DNA from: Mauremys mutica
Taxonomy: Eukaryota > Chordata > Testudines > Geoemydidae
Direction of reading: 5' to 3'
Length of the DNA: 64,000 nt
NCBI RefSeq assembly: GCF_020497125.1
Contig: NC_059077.1
Location: 34,547,340 to 34,611,339, forward strand
Shown here: one piece after another, positions 1 through 11,760 of the stretch
Layout: the number at the start of each line of letters is the position of its first letter
Position numbering within the stretch: the stretch's first letter is position 1
Position numbers and translations under genes: made by a program
Notes under the pieces: model-generated
The model's input: only the letters and a program-made list of their open reading frames with translations
Databases searched by the model: none
Told to the model about the DNA's origin: nothing

Positions 1-1319
1 TCGATTCCTAGGTTAACTGCTTTGGGTGCAAAGCAATATAGAAGAGCTAGATAGTATATTACCACACCCATTTTCATGGTAACTGAGTGCCCTGCTCTCA
101 GCTGGGGACATCATAACAATTGTGGAGCTCAGGGAATACTCCTTTGCCCCATGTAAGGGCCTTCCTCTTTGTCTCTGTGTCTTTCTTCCTGGCCTTTTTC
201 CTTTGCCCTTAACAAACCATAATAATCATCTTAAAAAAAACTATAGGGTCACCTTGTGGCCCATGTGCTCTTAGTTCCTCGTGCTCTTATTTGGCACCAC
301 TACTGCTTTACTTTGAGTCACACAGTAGTGACAGAAAAAAGTTCCCAGATGTGTAGTGCTGAGCTATGCCAGGGCTGAACAGTTTTGTGGGTTCTTAAGA
401 ATTACTGGGGGATTTCTGTGGCAATCCCCAGACATACCCTCTTTGCAGCTAGCAATAAAATTTCCCCAACCTGCACGGAACTTGCCACACTTTAAAACTA
501 ATCGTAGGGCCCCCGAGGTGGCAATAGACAAGGGCAATTCTCAGGATCCTGCCAACTGTGTAAGCGGCGAGCAGCAAGTCTCAGAGCCCAGGTTGACAGG
601 CTCAGCTACAGCACTAAAAATAGCTGTGTAGACGATCCGGCTCGGGCTGGAGCTCAGGCTCCAAAGCACACCCTCTCCCTAGACTTCAGCACCGAGCTCC
701 AGCCTGAACTGCAATGGCCATTCTTTGCACTGTAGCATGAGCCCAAGTCAGTCGAGCCAGGCTCTGAGACTCATGGCCGCTCTCTGTGTAGACTTAACCT
801 TAGGGGCATCTTTGCTGTATAATTTGGTTTCTGCAAGTAAATTTATAGGAGGAGCAGAACAAAATGCTCAGGCCAGTGGGAGGAGGCTAAGGTAGCCTTG
901 CGCCCTTGGCTTTCTGAGGCCACAGTGTATTTTTAGACATCGCTGGGGACCTGTCTACATTACAATAGCCTGTCCCCAGCTGCATTTGGGCTGCCGCACT
1001 GTCTTGAATCTCTGCATTGGTGGGGCACCACTGCCCTGTCCCTGTCGCTCCCATCCCCTCCCCGGTAAGCCAGGGTTTGTGTGTGTGTGTGGGGGGGGGT
1101 TCTCAAAAGGCAGCCATATGTCTGTCTTCCCCAATTCCTGCATTGGGTAAATTCTCTTGAGAGGCTCTGGACCTCTTTGGGCTCTTTTACGCAGCTCCAC
1201 TACTCTTTACCTGGTGTAAAAGGGCTAGAGATTGGATGAGGTGCTCACCCCTAATGTTTAAGGTCATCTTGTGCCTAGTAACATACTCACCAGTCACTGC
1301 CGCCTCATAAAAATCACGT
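1..1319. other. No gene recognised; flanking sequence
   Basis: No ORF here has a recognisable domain and the longest are under 100 codons. The stretch contains one foldback repeat (575-780, listed separately) and a short TG/G run near 1080. Nothing else stands out by eye. Confidence 0.6.
575..780. repeat. Degraded foldback MITE-like repeat
   Basis: Two inverted arm pairs can be seen. The region around 639-660 (GGCTCGGGCTGGAGCTCAGG) pairs with 691-710 read on the other strand. The region around 578-590 (CTCAGAGCCC) pairs with 758-770 (CAGGCTCTGAG). GTGTAGAC words lie at both sides, as in turtle TIR elements whose ends read GTCTACAC. Age has blurred the boundaries, so the class is not certain. 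Confidence 0.45.
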
Positions 1320-1327
1320 ATCCAGAC

Positions 1328-1916
1328 CAGGGGTTGGCAAACTTTTTGGAAATTGTATGGCGGGCCATGAATGCTCACAAAATTGGGGTTGGGATGCAGG
1401 AGGGGGTGAGGGCTCTGGTTGGGGGTGCAGGCTCTGGGGTAGGGCCAGAAATTAGGAGTTCAGGGTGCGGGAGGGGACTCCGGGCTGGGACTAAGGGGTT
1501 TGGAGGGTGGGGGAGGGGGATCAGGGCTGGGGCAGATGTCTGGGGTGGGGGAGAGGCTCAGGGGTGCAGGCTCCAAGCAGCACTTACTTCAAGCGGCTCC
1601 CAGAAATAGCGGCATGTCCCTACTCCGGCTCCTGCGTGGAGGCGTGGCCAGGTGGCTCTGCTCGCTATCCCATCCTCAGGTACTGCCCCTGCAGCTCCCA
1701 TTGGAGCGCCGGAGGGGGCCATTGGAGTGGGGCCATTGGAGCACATAGGAGCCGGGGGGGGGGGCATGCCTCGGCTTCCGGGAACCACATGGAGCAGCCC
1801 CTGACCCTGCTCCCTGGCTGGAATGCCAGAGCGGGGCAAGCCTCAGACCCCACTTCCCAGCGAGAGCTTGAGGGTCAGCTTAAAATGGCTGGTGGGCCGT
1901 AGTTTGCCCACCCCTG
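1328..1916. mobile_element. Non-autonomous hAT transposon with perfect 8 bp target duplication
   Basis: The element starts CAGGGGTTGGCAAACT and ends AGTTTGCCCACCCCTG, a matching terminal inverted repeat of the hAT type. It is flanked on both sides by the identical 8-mer ATCCAGAC (1320-1327 and 1917-1924), the target duplication length expected for hAT. The 589 bp interior is G-rich (GGGGTGCAGGCTCTGGGG-like words) and encodes no transposase, so movement must have depended on a hAT transposase in trans. The overlapping ORFs on both strands are products of the low-complexity interior. Confidence 0.93.
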
Positions 1917-1924
1917 ATCCAGAC

Positions 1925-4755
1925 TGTAGCATGTTACTTGTTTGCATGTGCAGATATAGTTTTTGCGTGCACCATTTTTGCATACACACCCGCTGACTCT
2001 TTTTTTGAAAAGGTGGTCGTGTCCTCTTTAAGGATGGGAAGAACTACAATAATGACCTCTTTTGTTCTTTTCATGCTTGGATAAAATACAATGAAATGCT
2101 AGCCTCTAGGGGTCACTGATGCATAAGGGTTTGAGAGACAGAAAAGGTAAGAGAAGATTTGGAAGGATTATACATTCACAAGTTGTGAGTGAAAGGAAAT
2201 ATTAGCCAAGTGAATAAGATTTTGGATTAATTTTGCTACCAAGGAACAAATAAGTAAATTCAGAGTTAATTCACTTTTTCTGCATGCAGTTAGCCAGAGA
2301 AAATGTTTAAAGAAGCCATAGAGATTGAGCTATTCTCTGGCTGATAGTTTGAGAGGCTAACTGGTCAAAGCACAAGCAAAACTAGTGCTATGTAGTCAAA
2401 AAGTTAATGTCCTTCTCTGCACACAACTGATCCAAGGAGATATTTCCCAGCGCCAACACTCCAGGAATCAGGGTGAAGTAATGTACCACTAACCCTTAGA
2501 GAACAATGAAAACCGGGGAGGATCTCCTAGCCCTATGGACTTCCCCTGCAACTTTGTTATATTTTAAAATCAGATTTGATCTAGTGAGCAAGTCTGAAAT
2601 CCCTTTCCCCTTTTGTTCATGTTCCCCACAATGATGCTTGGAGCTGCTGTGTTGTGGATGGGCAGCTTGACTATCCCTACACTCAGAAATACTGCAGCAC
2701 GGGAAAAGGCAAACTCATTTGTATGATCTCTTCAACTCTCCACAGCAGCATTAGCTGACTTGGGTGCAGGGTTGGTTTTCAGGGTTTCTTTTTGTCCCCC
2801 TCAATAAGTCAGCATACTGTGATGGCAGAATTCATAGTCATCAAGGGCTTATCTGGCTTGGAAAGCTGGGATCCTGGCCTATTAAACTGCTCACAACACA
2901 CTTGCATCTTATAATGCTGTGCAAAAAATTCCTGAGAGATGAGGAAAACTACTGAGTTCAATATACTGATTTTGGCATACACAGAACACTCAATGGAAAA
3001 AATTAACATGGCTAAAAGGGTTCAGACAAGTCCCGTGTAGATTGCAATTTGTGAGGAATGGCTCCATTGTCATTTACCATTACTTTATTATTTTAACTTT
3101 TAAGCTAATTTCATCTCCATGATAAATTTCCCCTTTATAGTCCTATAGTTCTGCTATAAAACAGAGCTCCATGGCTCAACCACAAATGTATAAATGTTGT
3201 TGAAAATCCAGGATGTGCTGTGGGATACCATTGGTGCTGAATGATTGGCCTGGGTGTAGCCAGCCAGCCTTTCACAGCATTGTTCCTGATGCACTTTGAG
3301 CTTAGCAGATAGGAATTCCTTCACAGAAACTTTCCCAGTGTTTAAATGTTAACTTACAGCTGACCTGTCAGGAACTCCCCTTTTCCTTGCTTCTTCCTGA
3401 GAGCTCCTCCAGCGCAGGGTTGATTACCTTCAATCAGCAAATCTGCTGGGCTTTTCTAAAATGTCCCTTAGCTAAATATTAGAACACTATAGAAAAATTA
3501 GCGCTGATTTTTTTTAAATGCAGTTTTCAAGTGCTGACTATATTTCAGTGTGCACTGTATATCCTCAAAGAGCAGATGATTGTAGCCACTGAACTCAGAA
3601 TACTGATTTAACTAAACAACATGGGCTGTAGTGATACTGAGTTCTTAATTTTGTGATGGCCAGACACCATGGAAATTTTTATATAGAAACATTTAATTTA
3701 AAATGCTATAGAAAGCCTCTGTTCTTTAAGTCTATATAGTTTAAAAATAAAAGTGGAGAGTGTTCTTTAAAAATTTGTTTTGTAGGATTCTTTCTAGGTA
3801 AGTGCACAAGTAAATATACACATAAAATGCATAGATGAGCATTTGGATTTTAGGTTATGGTATTATTCTCTATACAGTGACAAACATATGTATTTGCTGC
3901 TGTGCTGTTGTACATGGGAAAGTCCACCGAGGTTGGTACAGAGTTTTATTGTGCGAGTAGGTTCTTGAGTATTTGATGCAGGGAAATATGTAGTTACTTA
4001 TACAGGGTGCAGTCCTACATGATATTTTGCATCTCCTGTTGAGAACTGAGGGTGCTTTTAAACTGCTCGGAAAGCACTCAGCACCTTGCAGCATCAGGCC
4101 CATCCTGAATAAATAACAAGAGGACAGCTTTGTAGATATGGCTGGAGGTAATATTAGTTTGCTGTTATAGTTGTTTGTCTTTGATAATTTGCATGTGACA
4201 AGCAGTTTTTTTTTTTTTTTTTTTACTATACTCCAGTGCTCCTCACTCTGAGGTTGGGACAGCTTGATGCAAGGTGTTGTCTGTTTAATCTGTCTCATAT
4301 TTTATTGAGCTGCATTGCAAATTCTAGGGTTTTCTCTTGAGTCACAATGCATTTCCTTGCTGCTGCTGCTAACAGTCTGAATAAATATCCTTGGGGTTGG
4401 GGGTGGGGACAGTGGAAAATCTCCTGGAACAGACATACACAGGCTGTGATTTTTTTTTTTAATTGAGTGTATGTCAAAGGTTTTCTGTAAACTTTGCTGT
4501 ATGTGTGACCAAAAGCTTTGGGTTTCTGGACAGTCCAAGACAACATGTGGGTCCTACAGTGTTTGCCAATTTCTGCTCCATCAGATGCTGGACCTGTCTG
4601 AATTCATTTGGCTGGCAATTATTGTGGCATATTAGCTATATGGATTAACATTTCTGTTTGTTGATGAAGTCTATAGGCCTGACTCTTACTATTGTAAATA
4701 AAAAGTTATACTAGGGTAAAACTGGTGTAGGTGAACTTAAAATCAGTCCACAAGC
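1925..4755. other. No gene recognised
   Basis: About 2.8 kb of AT-rich sequence without a supported gene. It holds a poly(T) run at about 4207-4224. The minus ORF 3870-4298 is broken up by lysines encoded by that run and has no domain. I see no clear repeat family here. Confidence 0.55.
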
Positions 4756-5203
4756 CAGGCCTATACTACTAAGTTAGGTCAATATAAGTCGCCTTGTGTC
4801 AACCTATTTGTGCATGTGCATATACTCAGCTTTGTCTGCATCCAGTGTAAGCACCCTGTTGCAGCAATGCAATAAATAGTGTGGAGCCATGGTTGACCTA
4901 ATGAGGTTGACACAGTACAAGAATAGACTCTACGTGACCTGTTTCAACACTAACAGTCCTCCAGCAGCTTTCCCACAATGCCTCATTCCCTATGATGATG
5001 ACTGCTCTGGTCACAATTGTAAACTCCGCTGCTTAGGGGTCACAGAAGCTGGATGCCCCCTACTCCCTGTGTGCTTTGGAACTGCCTTTTCTTGATTGCC
5101 CACCTGGGCGAGTACACTTAGCAGCTCACCCTTGTTGTGTGGAACTGCCCAACTGACTGTGCTGGCTCCACTCACTAGTGGTACTCCTGCCTGGAGTAGA
5201 CAG

Positions 5204-5640
5204 TAGGTATTGGATGTCTTGGGCCTGTGGAGAGAAGAGGTTGTTCAGGAAGGCTACGGACCAGCTGTAGAAATGTGGACATCTGTGAACAGATTGTATA
5301 GGGATCAGAAGCAATGTTCTATGAAAGCAAAGGAACTTCATCAAGGACACCACCAGCCAGGGTGGCCAATGATAGATCTGGTAGTGTCCTGCAGACCTGC
5401 CATTTTTACAATGAGCTGCATGACATACTTGGCGGAGACCCCACCAGCACCCTACAGACCACCATGGATGCCTCAAAGGAGCCTGAAACTCTGCTGTGAA
5501 CAGTGAGGAGGAAGAGTGGGAGGAGACACGGTGGGGGACTCCAGCCAGGCCACAAAACAAGCCTGTTAGACTCCACTCTAGTCTAGCCAGTCCTGTCAGA
5601 TGAGTGCAGATGAGCCTGATGAAGGGGAAGGGAACTCAGG
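5204..5640 (+). pseudogene. Decayed Myb/trihelix-like Harbinger accessory gene, exon 1
   Basis: The translation starting at about 5204 reads VLDVLGLWREEVVQEGY, then QCSMKAKELHQG. After a frame change near 5350 it continues NDRSGSVLQTCHFYNELHD. The intact element at 26144 has VLDLIAVWGDESVLSEL, then QCRVKIKDLRQG, then NGRSG and QTCRFYEALHAILGG in the same order. The acidic tail (DEPDEGEGNSG) ends at a GT donor (GGTAAGT at 5639-5645), matching the exon 1 donor of the intact copy at 26721. At least one frameshift lies between the DNA-binding part and the QTC-FY part, so it is a pseudogene. No second exon was identified. Confidence 0.72.
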
Positions 5641-5833
5641 TAAGTGTCCCCTTGCATTTTTCTATATAATCTTTACATTTTAAGATAGTGCCCAGCCCAA
5701 GTTAACAAGACAAAGGTATTGACTTTTTATTGTATTACTCATGCAAGAAGAGGTAGAGGTACAAATAGTAGAGATATACTTGTATAGGTGGAGTTTTGGG
5801 AACTCTCTCATTTGGGAAGGCTTATGCCAGCAC

Positions 5834-6392
5834 CGGAAGCTCCCTAGAAATGTGTGTGTGGGGGGGCCACTGGCGCCCAGACCGTGGCCCTGCCTCTTTC
5901 TCCTGAGGCTCCCCCTGCCCACAGCTCACTCCTATCTGCCCCCTCCTCCGCTTGCTTTAAGGCAGGAAATAAATGGGAGGTCATAGCCCTCCCACTTGTA
6001 AAAGTGATGGGGCCATGGCCCCCTGGCTCCCCCTGTTCTGGTGGCCCTTAGCTGAGTTGCTCCGGCATCAGCACGCACAGTAGGAGGAGGAGTCCCACAG
6101 CTGGGCCAGCCCGTGAGAGGCTGTGCGTGCTGATGCCAGAACAACTCAGCTAAGGGGCACTAGAAGTGGGGAGCATGGCCCCATCACTTTTAAAAGTGGA
6201 AGGGATTTGCCCTCCCACTTTTTACATGCCTTAAGGATGAGCGATGGTGGTGGTGGGGGGTGCGGAGAGGAGCAAGTGGCGGGCAGGGGAGTCTGGGGGG
6301 AAAAGGCCGAGCAGGAACGGGAAGATGCCAAGTGCAGGTGGGGCCACGATCCGGGCACTGGTGCCCCGCCCCCAAACTTCTAGGGAGCTTCC
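5834..6392. mobile_element. Foldback (long inverted repeat) element inside the relic Harbinger
   Basis: Two arms of roughly 240-270 bp run from about 5834 to 6075 and from 6119 to 6392 in opposite orientation. The outer ends are GGAAGCTCCCTAGAA (5834-5848) and its complement TTCTAGGGAGCTTCC (6378-6392). The inner ends are CATCAGCACGCACAG and CTGTGCGTGCTGATG. The arms share words such as CTTAGCTGAGTTG and AAAAGTGATGGGGCCATG. The centre is only about 45 bp. No clear target duplication is visible. It lies in what was the intron of the relic Myb gene, so it inserted later. The ORFs over it are artefacts of the palindrome. Confidence 0.7.
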
Positions 6393-6599
6393 AGCAGTGG
6401 TACTCCGAAGAAAGCGGGCCAGTGCACCTTCAAAGGTAGGTGACTCACACCTTATCCAGCATTTCTTGTCCCCTGGATGGCCAGCCTTCTTTGGGGAGGC
6501 TTAGCCTCTCCAAACCTCTTATATGTGCCATCCATGTAGAGTTGGCATGTGCTTTTCATTTCCCTGTTGGGTTAGGGGATGACACATGGAGCACCTTAT

Positions 6600-6881
6600 T
6601 TATGTACATTGCGATGTCCTTTTTATCCGCCTGAGAGATCTCAATGAACCTTCCATGGAGGTACTCTGCAATCCTCTCGGAAAGGTTATAGGGATAGCTG
6701 CCTTATTTCTTCCTCTGTGGAAGGACACTTTCCCACACCACTCCACGACATGTTCGGCTGGGACCATTGCAATATACAAGCTAGCAACATGGGGCCTGGG
6801 TAGCTTCGAGATGACAGCAACAGCTGTGTTCTGTGCCTTTGTTACCCTCAGGAGTTGGATACCAGCTAAAACCACCACCAC
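6600..6881 (-). pseudogene. Relic of the Harbinger antisense third ORF
   Basis: This 93-codon open frame has no known domain, but it aligns with the antisense ORF in the intron of the intact Harbinger Myb gene (26774-27076). Shared positions run RV, RP, A-L, AM-P, W-G-V-FH, NKA, P, R-L and E in the same order with about one gap. GRVCFH in one is GKVSFH in the other. It is still open over its whole length although the neighbouring Myb relic is frameshifted. The function is unknown, and the homology could be only nucleotide-level descent of an intron. Confidence 0.45.
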
Positions 6882-7121
6882 CTGTGGAAAACCATGCCAG
6901 TATGAAGTGTCATTGCCCTATACTCATACCCTTGGAATACAGACAAAGGTTTTATAGCTTTGTAAAACAGAACAGCTTTTTCCCATCTTGCCCTTGGTGG
7001 GCAGTACTCGCCATGGCTGGGGCTGGAGAATGGGCCTGTGCTGAGGTGATCCAAAGCTGAGGAGTCACTAAGCATTTCTTATTGAACGTGTGTTGACCAA
7101 TGTTTGTAGTGTAGTGTAGTC

Positions 7122-7284
7122 AAGTATCAGAGGGGTAGCCGTGTTAGTCTGGTTCTGTAGAAGCAGCAAAGAATCCTGTGGCACCTTATAGACTAACAGA
7201 CGTTTTGCAGTATTCACCCACGAAAGCTCATGCTGCAAAACGTCTGTTAGTATATAAGGTGCCACAGGATTCTTTGCTGCTTCT
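7122..7284. mobile_element. Snapback copy of a short interspersed repeat with 12 bp target duplication
   Basis: The plus strand begins AAGTATCAGAGGGGTAGCCG, the start of the repeat also found at 32013. It runs to 7210, where the sequence turns round. Bases 7159-7210 and 7233-7284 form a 52 bp inverted repeat with one mismatch around a 22-base loop, and the loop is the next part of the same repeat read backwards. The whole is flanked by TGTAGTGTAGTC (7110-7121 and 7284-7295), a 12 bp duplication typical of retroposition. It landed on the right terminus of the relic Harbinger. Confidence 0.8.
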
Positions 7285-7297
7285 GTAGTGTAGTCGT

Positions 7298-7974
7298 GAC
7301 CTTTGTGTCTCTGACTTGGAACCATTGGTGGGTAACTAGCAGTGCTACTGTAGACACTGATCCTGTAAAGTCAATGTGGTTCCACACAGGCATAAGACTT
7401 CACCCAAATGGAGCTCATTACAGAATTGGGGCTATAGTGGGCACCACCAGAAACTCAACATCTCTTCTATCTATGTTCTTAGACCTATCATCACCATAAT
7501 GTCTGAGTGCTTTACTGCTCTGTAGCAATTGTGGTGGCTCCTTACTGTAAACACAGGGATATGCCTTTTTTTTTACCATAGATTCCTGGGGCGGTGAAAG
7601 GTATAAGTGTGTGCACTTTCTAATAAAGCAATCATTCAAAGCTTGATTAGGATCATCAAAATGTGTCATGGTGCCAGCAATTGCATCTTGTAATTGACAA
7701 ATCAACCAAGAGTGCAAATGAACTTCCTCTTGCTTTTTTATTCCTAGTCTTGTTTTTTATCTGTTATTTTGGAGGGAAGCTACACCGAAAAAGCCATTTT
7801 TGTGTGTTTTAATTTAATCTATTTCTAGTTCCTTAGTTTGCCTCTCTTTTCCTCCTGAGGAGAAAAGACAAACCAGACTTAATGTGAATGAGAAATCTGA
7901 AATGTCACAAGCAATATGAGTGGAGATTCTGACTGGCCTCAAAAAAACTTTCTTGCAACTTGACTCTGGGCAAC
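7298..7974. other. No gene recognised
   Basis: Short ORFs on both strands have no domains. A TTTTTTTT run lies at about 7567. I see no repeat I can name. Confidence 0.5.
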
Positions 7975-7976
7975 TA

Positions 7977-8370
7977 CAGTAGAACCTCAGGGTTACAAAC
8001 ACTCCAAGAATGGAGGTTGTTTGTAACTCCAAACAAAACATTATGGTGGTTCTTTCAAAAGTTTACAACTGAACGTTGACTTAATGCAGCTTTGAAACTT
8101 TACTATGCAGAAGAAAAATGCTACTATTAACCATCTTAATTTAAATGAAACAAGCACAGAAATAGTTTCCTTATCTTGTCAAATATTTTTTTTAAACTTT
8201 CCCTTTATTTTTTTTAGTAGTTTACATTTAACACAACACTGTATTGCATTTGCCTTTTTTTGTCTGCTGCTGCTGCTGCCGCCTGATTTCATACTTCTGG
8301 TTCCAAATGAGGTGTGTGGTTAACCAGTTAGTTCTTAATCCTGGATGTTCGTAACTCTGAGGTTCTACTG
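7977..8370. mobile_element. Tigger/mariner-like MITE
   Basis: Terminal inverted repeats read CAGTAGAACCTCAGGGTTAC at the left and GTAACTCTGAGGTTCTACTG at the right. Both ends abut TA (7975-7976 and 8371-8372), the Tc1/mariner-superfamily target. The 394 bp interior is AT-rich with a CTG run (8268-8280) and has no transposase, so it is a non-autonomous pogo/Tigger-type derivative. Confidence 0.85.
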
Positions 8371-8372
8371 TA

Positions 8373-10509
8373 TCTGCCTCTGTTACCCCTATAAACATGC
8401 ATCTGTTTGGAAAGCATTTTACTAGAGAACATTCTTGGAGAAGATGCACATTTATTTTTACAGTAGTTGGCAAAATGCCAACTGTATAAGTGTTGAAGAA
8501 AGTTCATTTACTACACAAAATCTGTTTTAGCAACAGCATTAGGTAACACTGACACACTGAGAGGTGAAGGATGTGCATGGAAGATTTGAGAAGCAGGCAA
8601 TATGCCATCATATGAATGCATAAGATGTTTTTGTGGATTACTTAAACAGCTAATGCTGCTCCCTTTTACTATAGCCCTTACCCATATAGATCTGTTATTT
8701 GCATAAGAATGTTCCTTATCCCCATGGAGAGAAGAGATTTGGCATAGTGGAAGGCATTTGGTTGTAAGAGTTTAGGCCATGTTGGGAAGCAGGTTGCCCT
8801 GGCACTGTCTCGGTTTAGCTCATGCATTTCCCACCACTGGAGAGAACAGCTATACATTTGGAATGATGACTCAGCAGTTATCACTGCATTTGATTTGTCG
8901 CTCTCTGTCAAGCTGCCCCATTAAGAGACTCTGCTGCTTCTCTCTCAAATGCTCTGTTGCTTCTGCAGGCTGCTCCTTGGAGGAGCTAACCAGCAGATCA
9001 AATGCAAGTGAGAACTGGAGATAGTTGTGAGACCAGTATTGCCTAGAGACTGAAATTGTTTGGGAATTCCCCTAAGATTCCAAGCAGTTTGAGGGTTTCT
9101 CTAAAGCAGGTGGTCTGCGCATGGAATAGAGAGGAGGATTTTCACACTTGCCTTCCACCAAGGCAACTGATTGTGTCAGTCGTTACTTATTTCCCTTTTT
9201 GTTCGTTGTACATAATATTTGTTACAGCCCTCACCACCTTAGATCTGTCCATCTTCCTCGCTGCTTTTGTTGGCTTGTGACTTCCCATGACAGTGAATCA
9301 GTTTCTTGTCCGGAGGCAGCACATCCAGCCCATTCATTGCAGTGAACATCAGCAAGCCAAGAGTGAGACTGCAGCGTGCCACTGCATGAGGACTTCAGAC
9401 AGAAATAAATGACAGGTGGCTGGTTTGTAGCTGGAAATGTGGTCTGAATACTCTCCTGGGCCCTAAAACACCTCCAGCCCACTCTCCCCCCTGTGCTGTA
9501 ATCAGTCTGTATCACAGTGCCAAGGTACAAAAGCAAATGGCCTCATTGCTGATAACATGGCCATAGTGTCTTAAGGAAATTGTCTCATGCAATCTGTGTT
9601 TTTAGTGCTTCCAGAAGAACAGGGCCAATACGTCTACACCTGTTTTCTTAGCCACTTTTCAAAGGAAGATAATTACTTTTCTATAACTTGATCAGACTGT
9701 GAATCTGGAGGATTTGCACTTAGCTGTGCGTGTCTCTGCTAGCCTCAGAGGAAGAACTGCAAGGTGGCATGACTGGTCAGGGTCACTCTTTATTAGGTTT
9801 TTCATAGGTATCTCTTACAAGCCATTATTGTGTGTGTGGTTGGCTTCTGGGAATATGTTTTTTAATTTATGTGCCCTTAAATATGTGGGTGTGGCAGGCA
9901 CATCCTTCTTTCTGAAATATTACCTTAGCCTAGAATGGGAAGGAGTGAGTCTTCCATCATTATTAATGGAGCTGTATGTCCTCACAAGAGATCTGCTTGC
10001 CTGATACATACTATTACTGGATTTAAAGATGCATCGGAAACTCTGACTTAGTACATGTCAGCCTTATAAAGATATTGTAGTAGTGGAACCAAAGTAGCTA
10101 TCAGATTCTGGCATGCACTGTATCTTGTACTTTTAGAAGTTACTATATTTTAGTAAAGGTGGTCTAGGAAAAGGTGGCAATCTGATAAGTATTCCAAGAT
10201 TTTTTTCTCTCTGCTGTATATTTTTATTTCCTTTCCTAGTTATATTTTATTTAAGTGAATTGTATTGAAGTCACTCCCCTCCCCAAATTAACCATTCTGT
10301 TATATATTTTGCTTTCAAATTAAAAAAAATCCCTGTTTGTATAACACAAGGTGAGTTTATATGTATTGGGGAATCATCACACTGCACTGTTTAAGCACTA
10401 ACAGTGTATTCAGTGCTGTATGAAACAGAAAACAACATCAGACACAATGCACAAGATTAATCAAAGGATAGCTTTGTTTTAGAGCATAGAGTTGTAGTTA
10501 TTATTTAAT
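8373..10509. other. No gene recognised
   Basis: About 2.1 kb without supported genes. Small ORFs (for example 9231-9536 minus, 101 codons, and 9699-10004 plus, 101 codons) show no motif. No named repeat was identified. Confidence 0.5.
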
Positions 10510-11399
10510 GAGGGTGTGAGAGTTCTCATCTCAGAGCTCAATTACTGCAACATCCTTTTGTGCAGCCTTGAAAAATGCCATGTTGCCCTGCTTGCATCAG
10601 TTCAGAATGCTGTTGCAAAGATCATTCTCCCAGCCCATCACTTTTCCCACGTCATCCCTCTCTTTGAATCCATCCATTGGTTTCCCCTTCTCTATCACAT
10701 TACTCCTGGGGACATTCTGCCCAAAACATTAAAAATTCTGCAAAATTCTGCACATTTTATTTTGTCAAAATAACACTACATAATCACACCAGTTTCAATT
10801 ATTTTGGGTAATTTAATTCAAAACACATGTCAGCAAGTATGTCTATAACAATAGAGACACACACAAAAATCCCCCCCCCCAGAGTAGAGTTTTAAAGAAA
10901 TCCTATGGCTACCCTGTTCCTGTTTCCCTGCCCTCTTCCTGCCACCCTGAGCCCAGCCGCACCCCCGCCAATACACCTGAACTCCCAGAGCCCACCCGTG
11001 AGGTCCCCCTGGCCCAGATACCCATCCAGAGCCCAGCTGCAGGGCCCCTGCCCTTTCTCAGATACCCATATGCCCTCCCCTTCTCCCAGAGCCCAGGGAT
11101 CCAGGGTGAGAAACAGCCTGATGCTCAGTCCCAGGCTTACACAGAGTTTCCTGTGCACCGCCCTCGCCTTCCCTCAGGGCATGCTGAGGACTGCAGCTGC
11201 CGGGAACCTTCTAGCTCCATCTCTCTCCCCCCGGCAGTGTCTTTTATATACAATAACTCCTCACTTAATGTTTTAGTCATGTTCCTGAAAAATGCTACTT
11301 TAACTGAAACGGTGTTAAGCAAATCCAATTTCCCCATAAGAATTAATGTAAATGGGGGGGATTAGGTTCCAGAGAATTCTTTTTCACCAGGCAAAAGAC

Positions 11400-11400
11400 T

Positions 11401-11471
<71 letters not shown>

Positions 11472-11474
11472 ACA

Positions 11475-11509
<35 letters not shown>

Positions 11510-11512
11510 ACA

Positions 11513-11581
<69 letters not shown>
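11400..11581. repeat. Compound (CT)n/(CA)n microsatellite
   Basis: Blocks of CT repeats alternate with blocks of CA repeats in a higher-order pattern, ending in a long uninterrupted CA run (about 11531-11581). The block pair (CT)n(CA)n recurs several times, so the array seems to have grown by duplication of whole blocks. The 77-codon ORF across it is not a gene. Confidence 0.97.
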
Positions 11582-11583
<2 letters not shown>

Positions 11584-11760
11584 AAGTTTTAAACAAACAA
11601 TTTAATACTGTACCCAGCAATGATGATTGTGAAGCTTGGGTGAGGTGGTGGAGTCAGAGGGTGGGATATTTCCCAGGGAATGCCTTACTGCTAATTGATG
11701 AACTAGAACAGCTGAGCCCTCAAGGGTTAACATGTTGTTAATGTAGCCTCACTCTCTTAA

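Larger units (their letters stand above)
4756..7297. mobile_element. Old, decayed Harbinger transposon relic
   Basis: The left end reads about GGCCTATACTACTAAGTTAGGTCAA; the right end before the later insertion reads GTTGACCAATGTTTGTAGTGTAG, roughly its inverted complement and like the TIR of the intact copy at 25754. Inside lie a broken Myb-like exon (about 5204-5640) and an antisense ORF (6600-6881) similar to one in the intact element. A transposase ORF is missing, so the copy is internally deleted. A foldback element (5834-6392) sits between the two coding relics and a snapback retroposon (7122-7284) sits at the right end. Exact termini are uncertain. Confidence 0.72.

Noticed and set aside
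1507..1902. 131-codon plus ORF and 93-codon minus ORF
   Set aside because: Both lie inside the G-rich interior of a non-autonomous hAT.
3870..4298. 142-codon minus ORF
   Set aside because: It crosses a poly(T) run and has no domain or support.
11352..11585. 77-codon ORF over the microsatellite
   Set aside because: The text is only Ser-Leu and Thr-His repeats from CT/CA dinucleotides.
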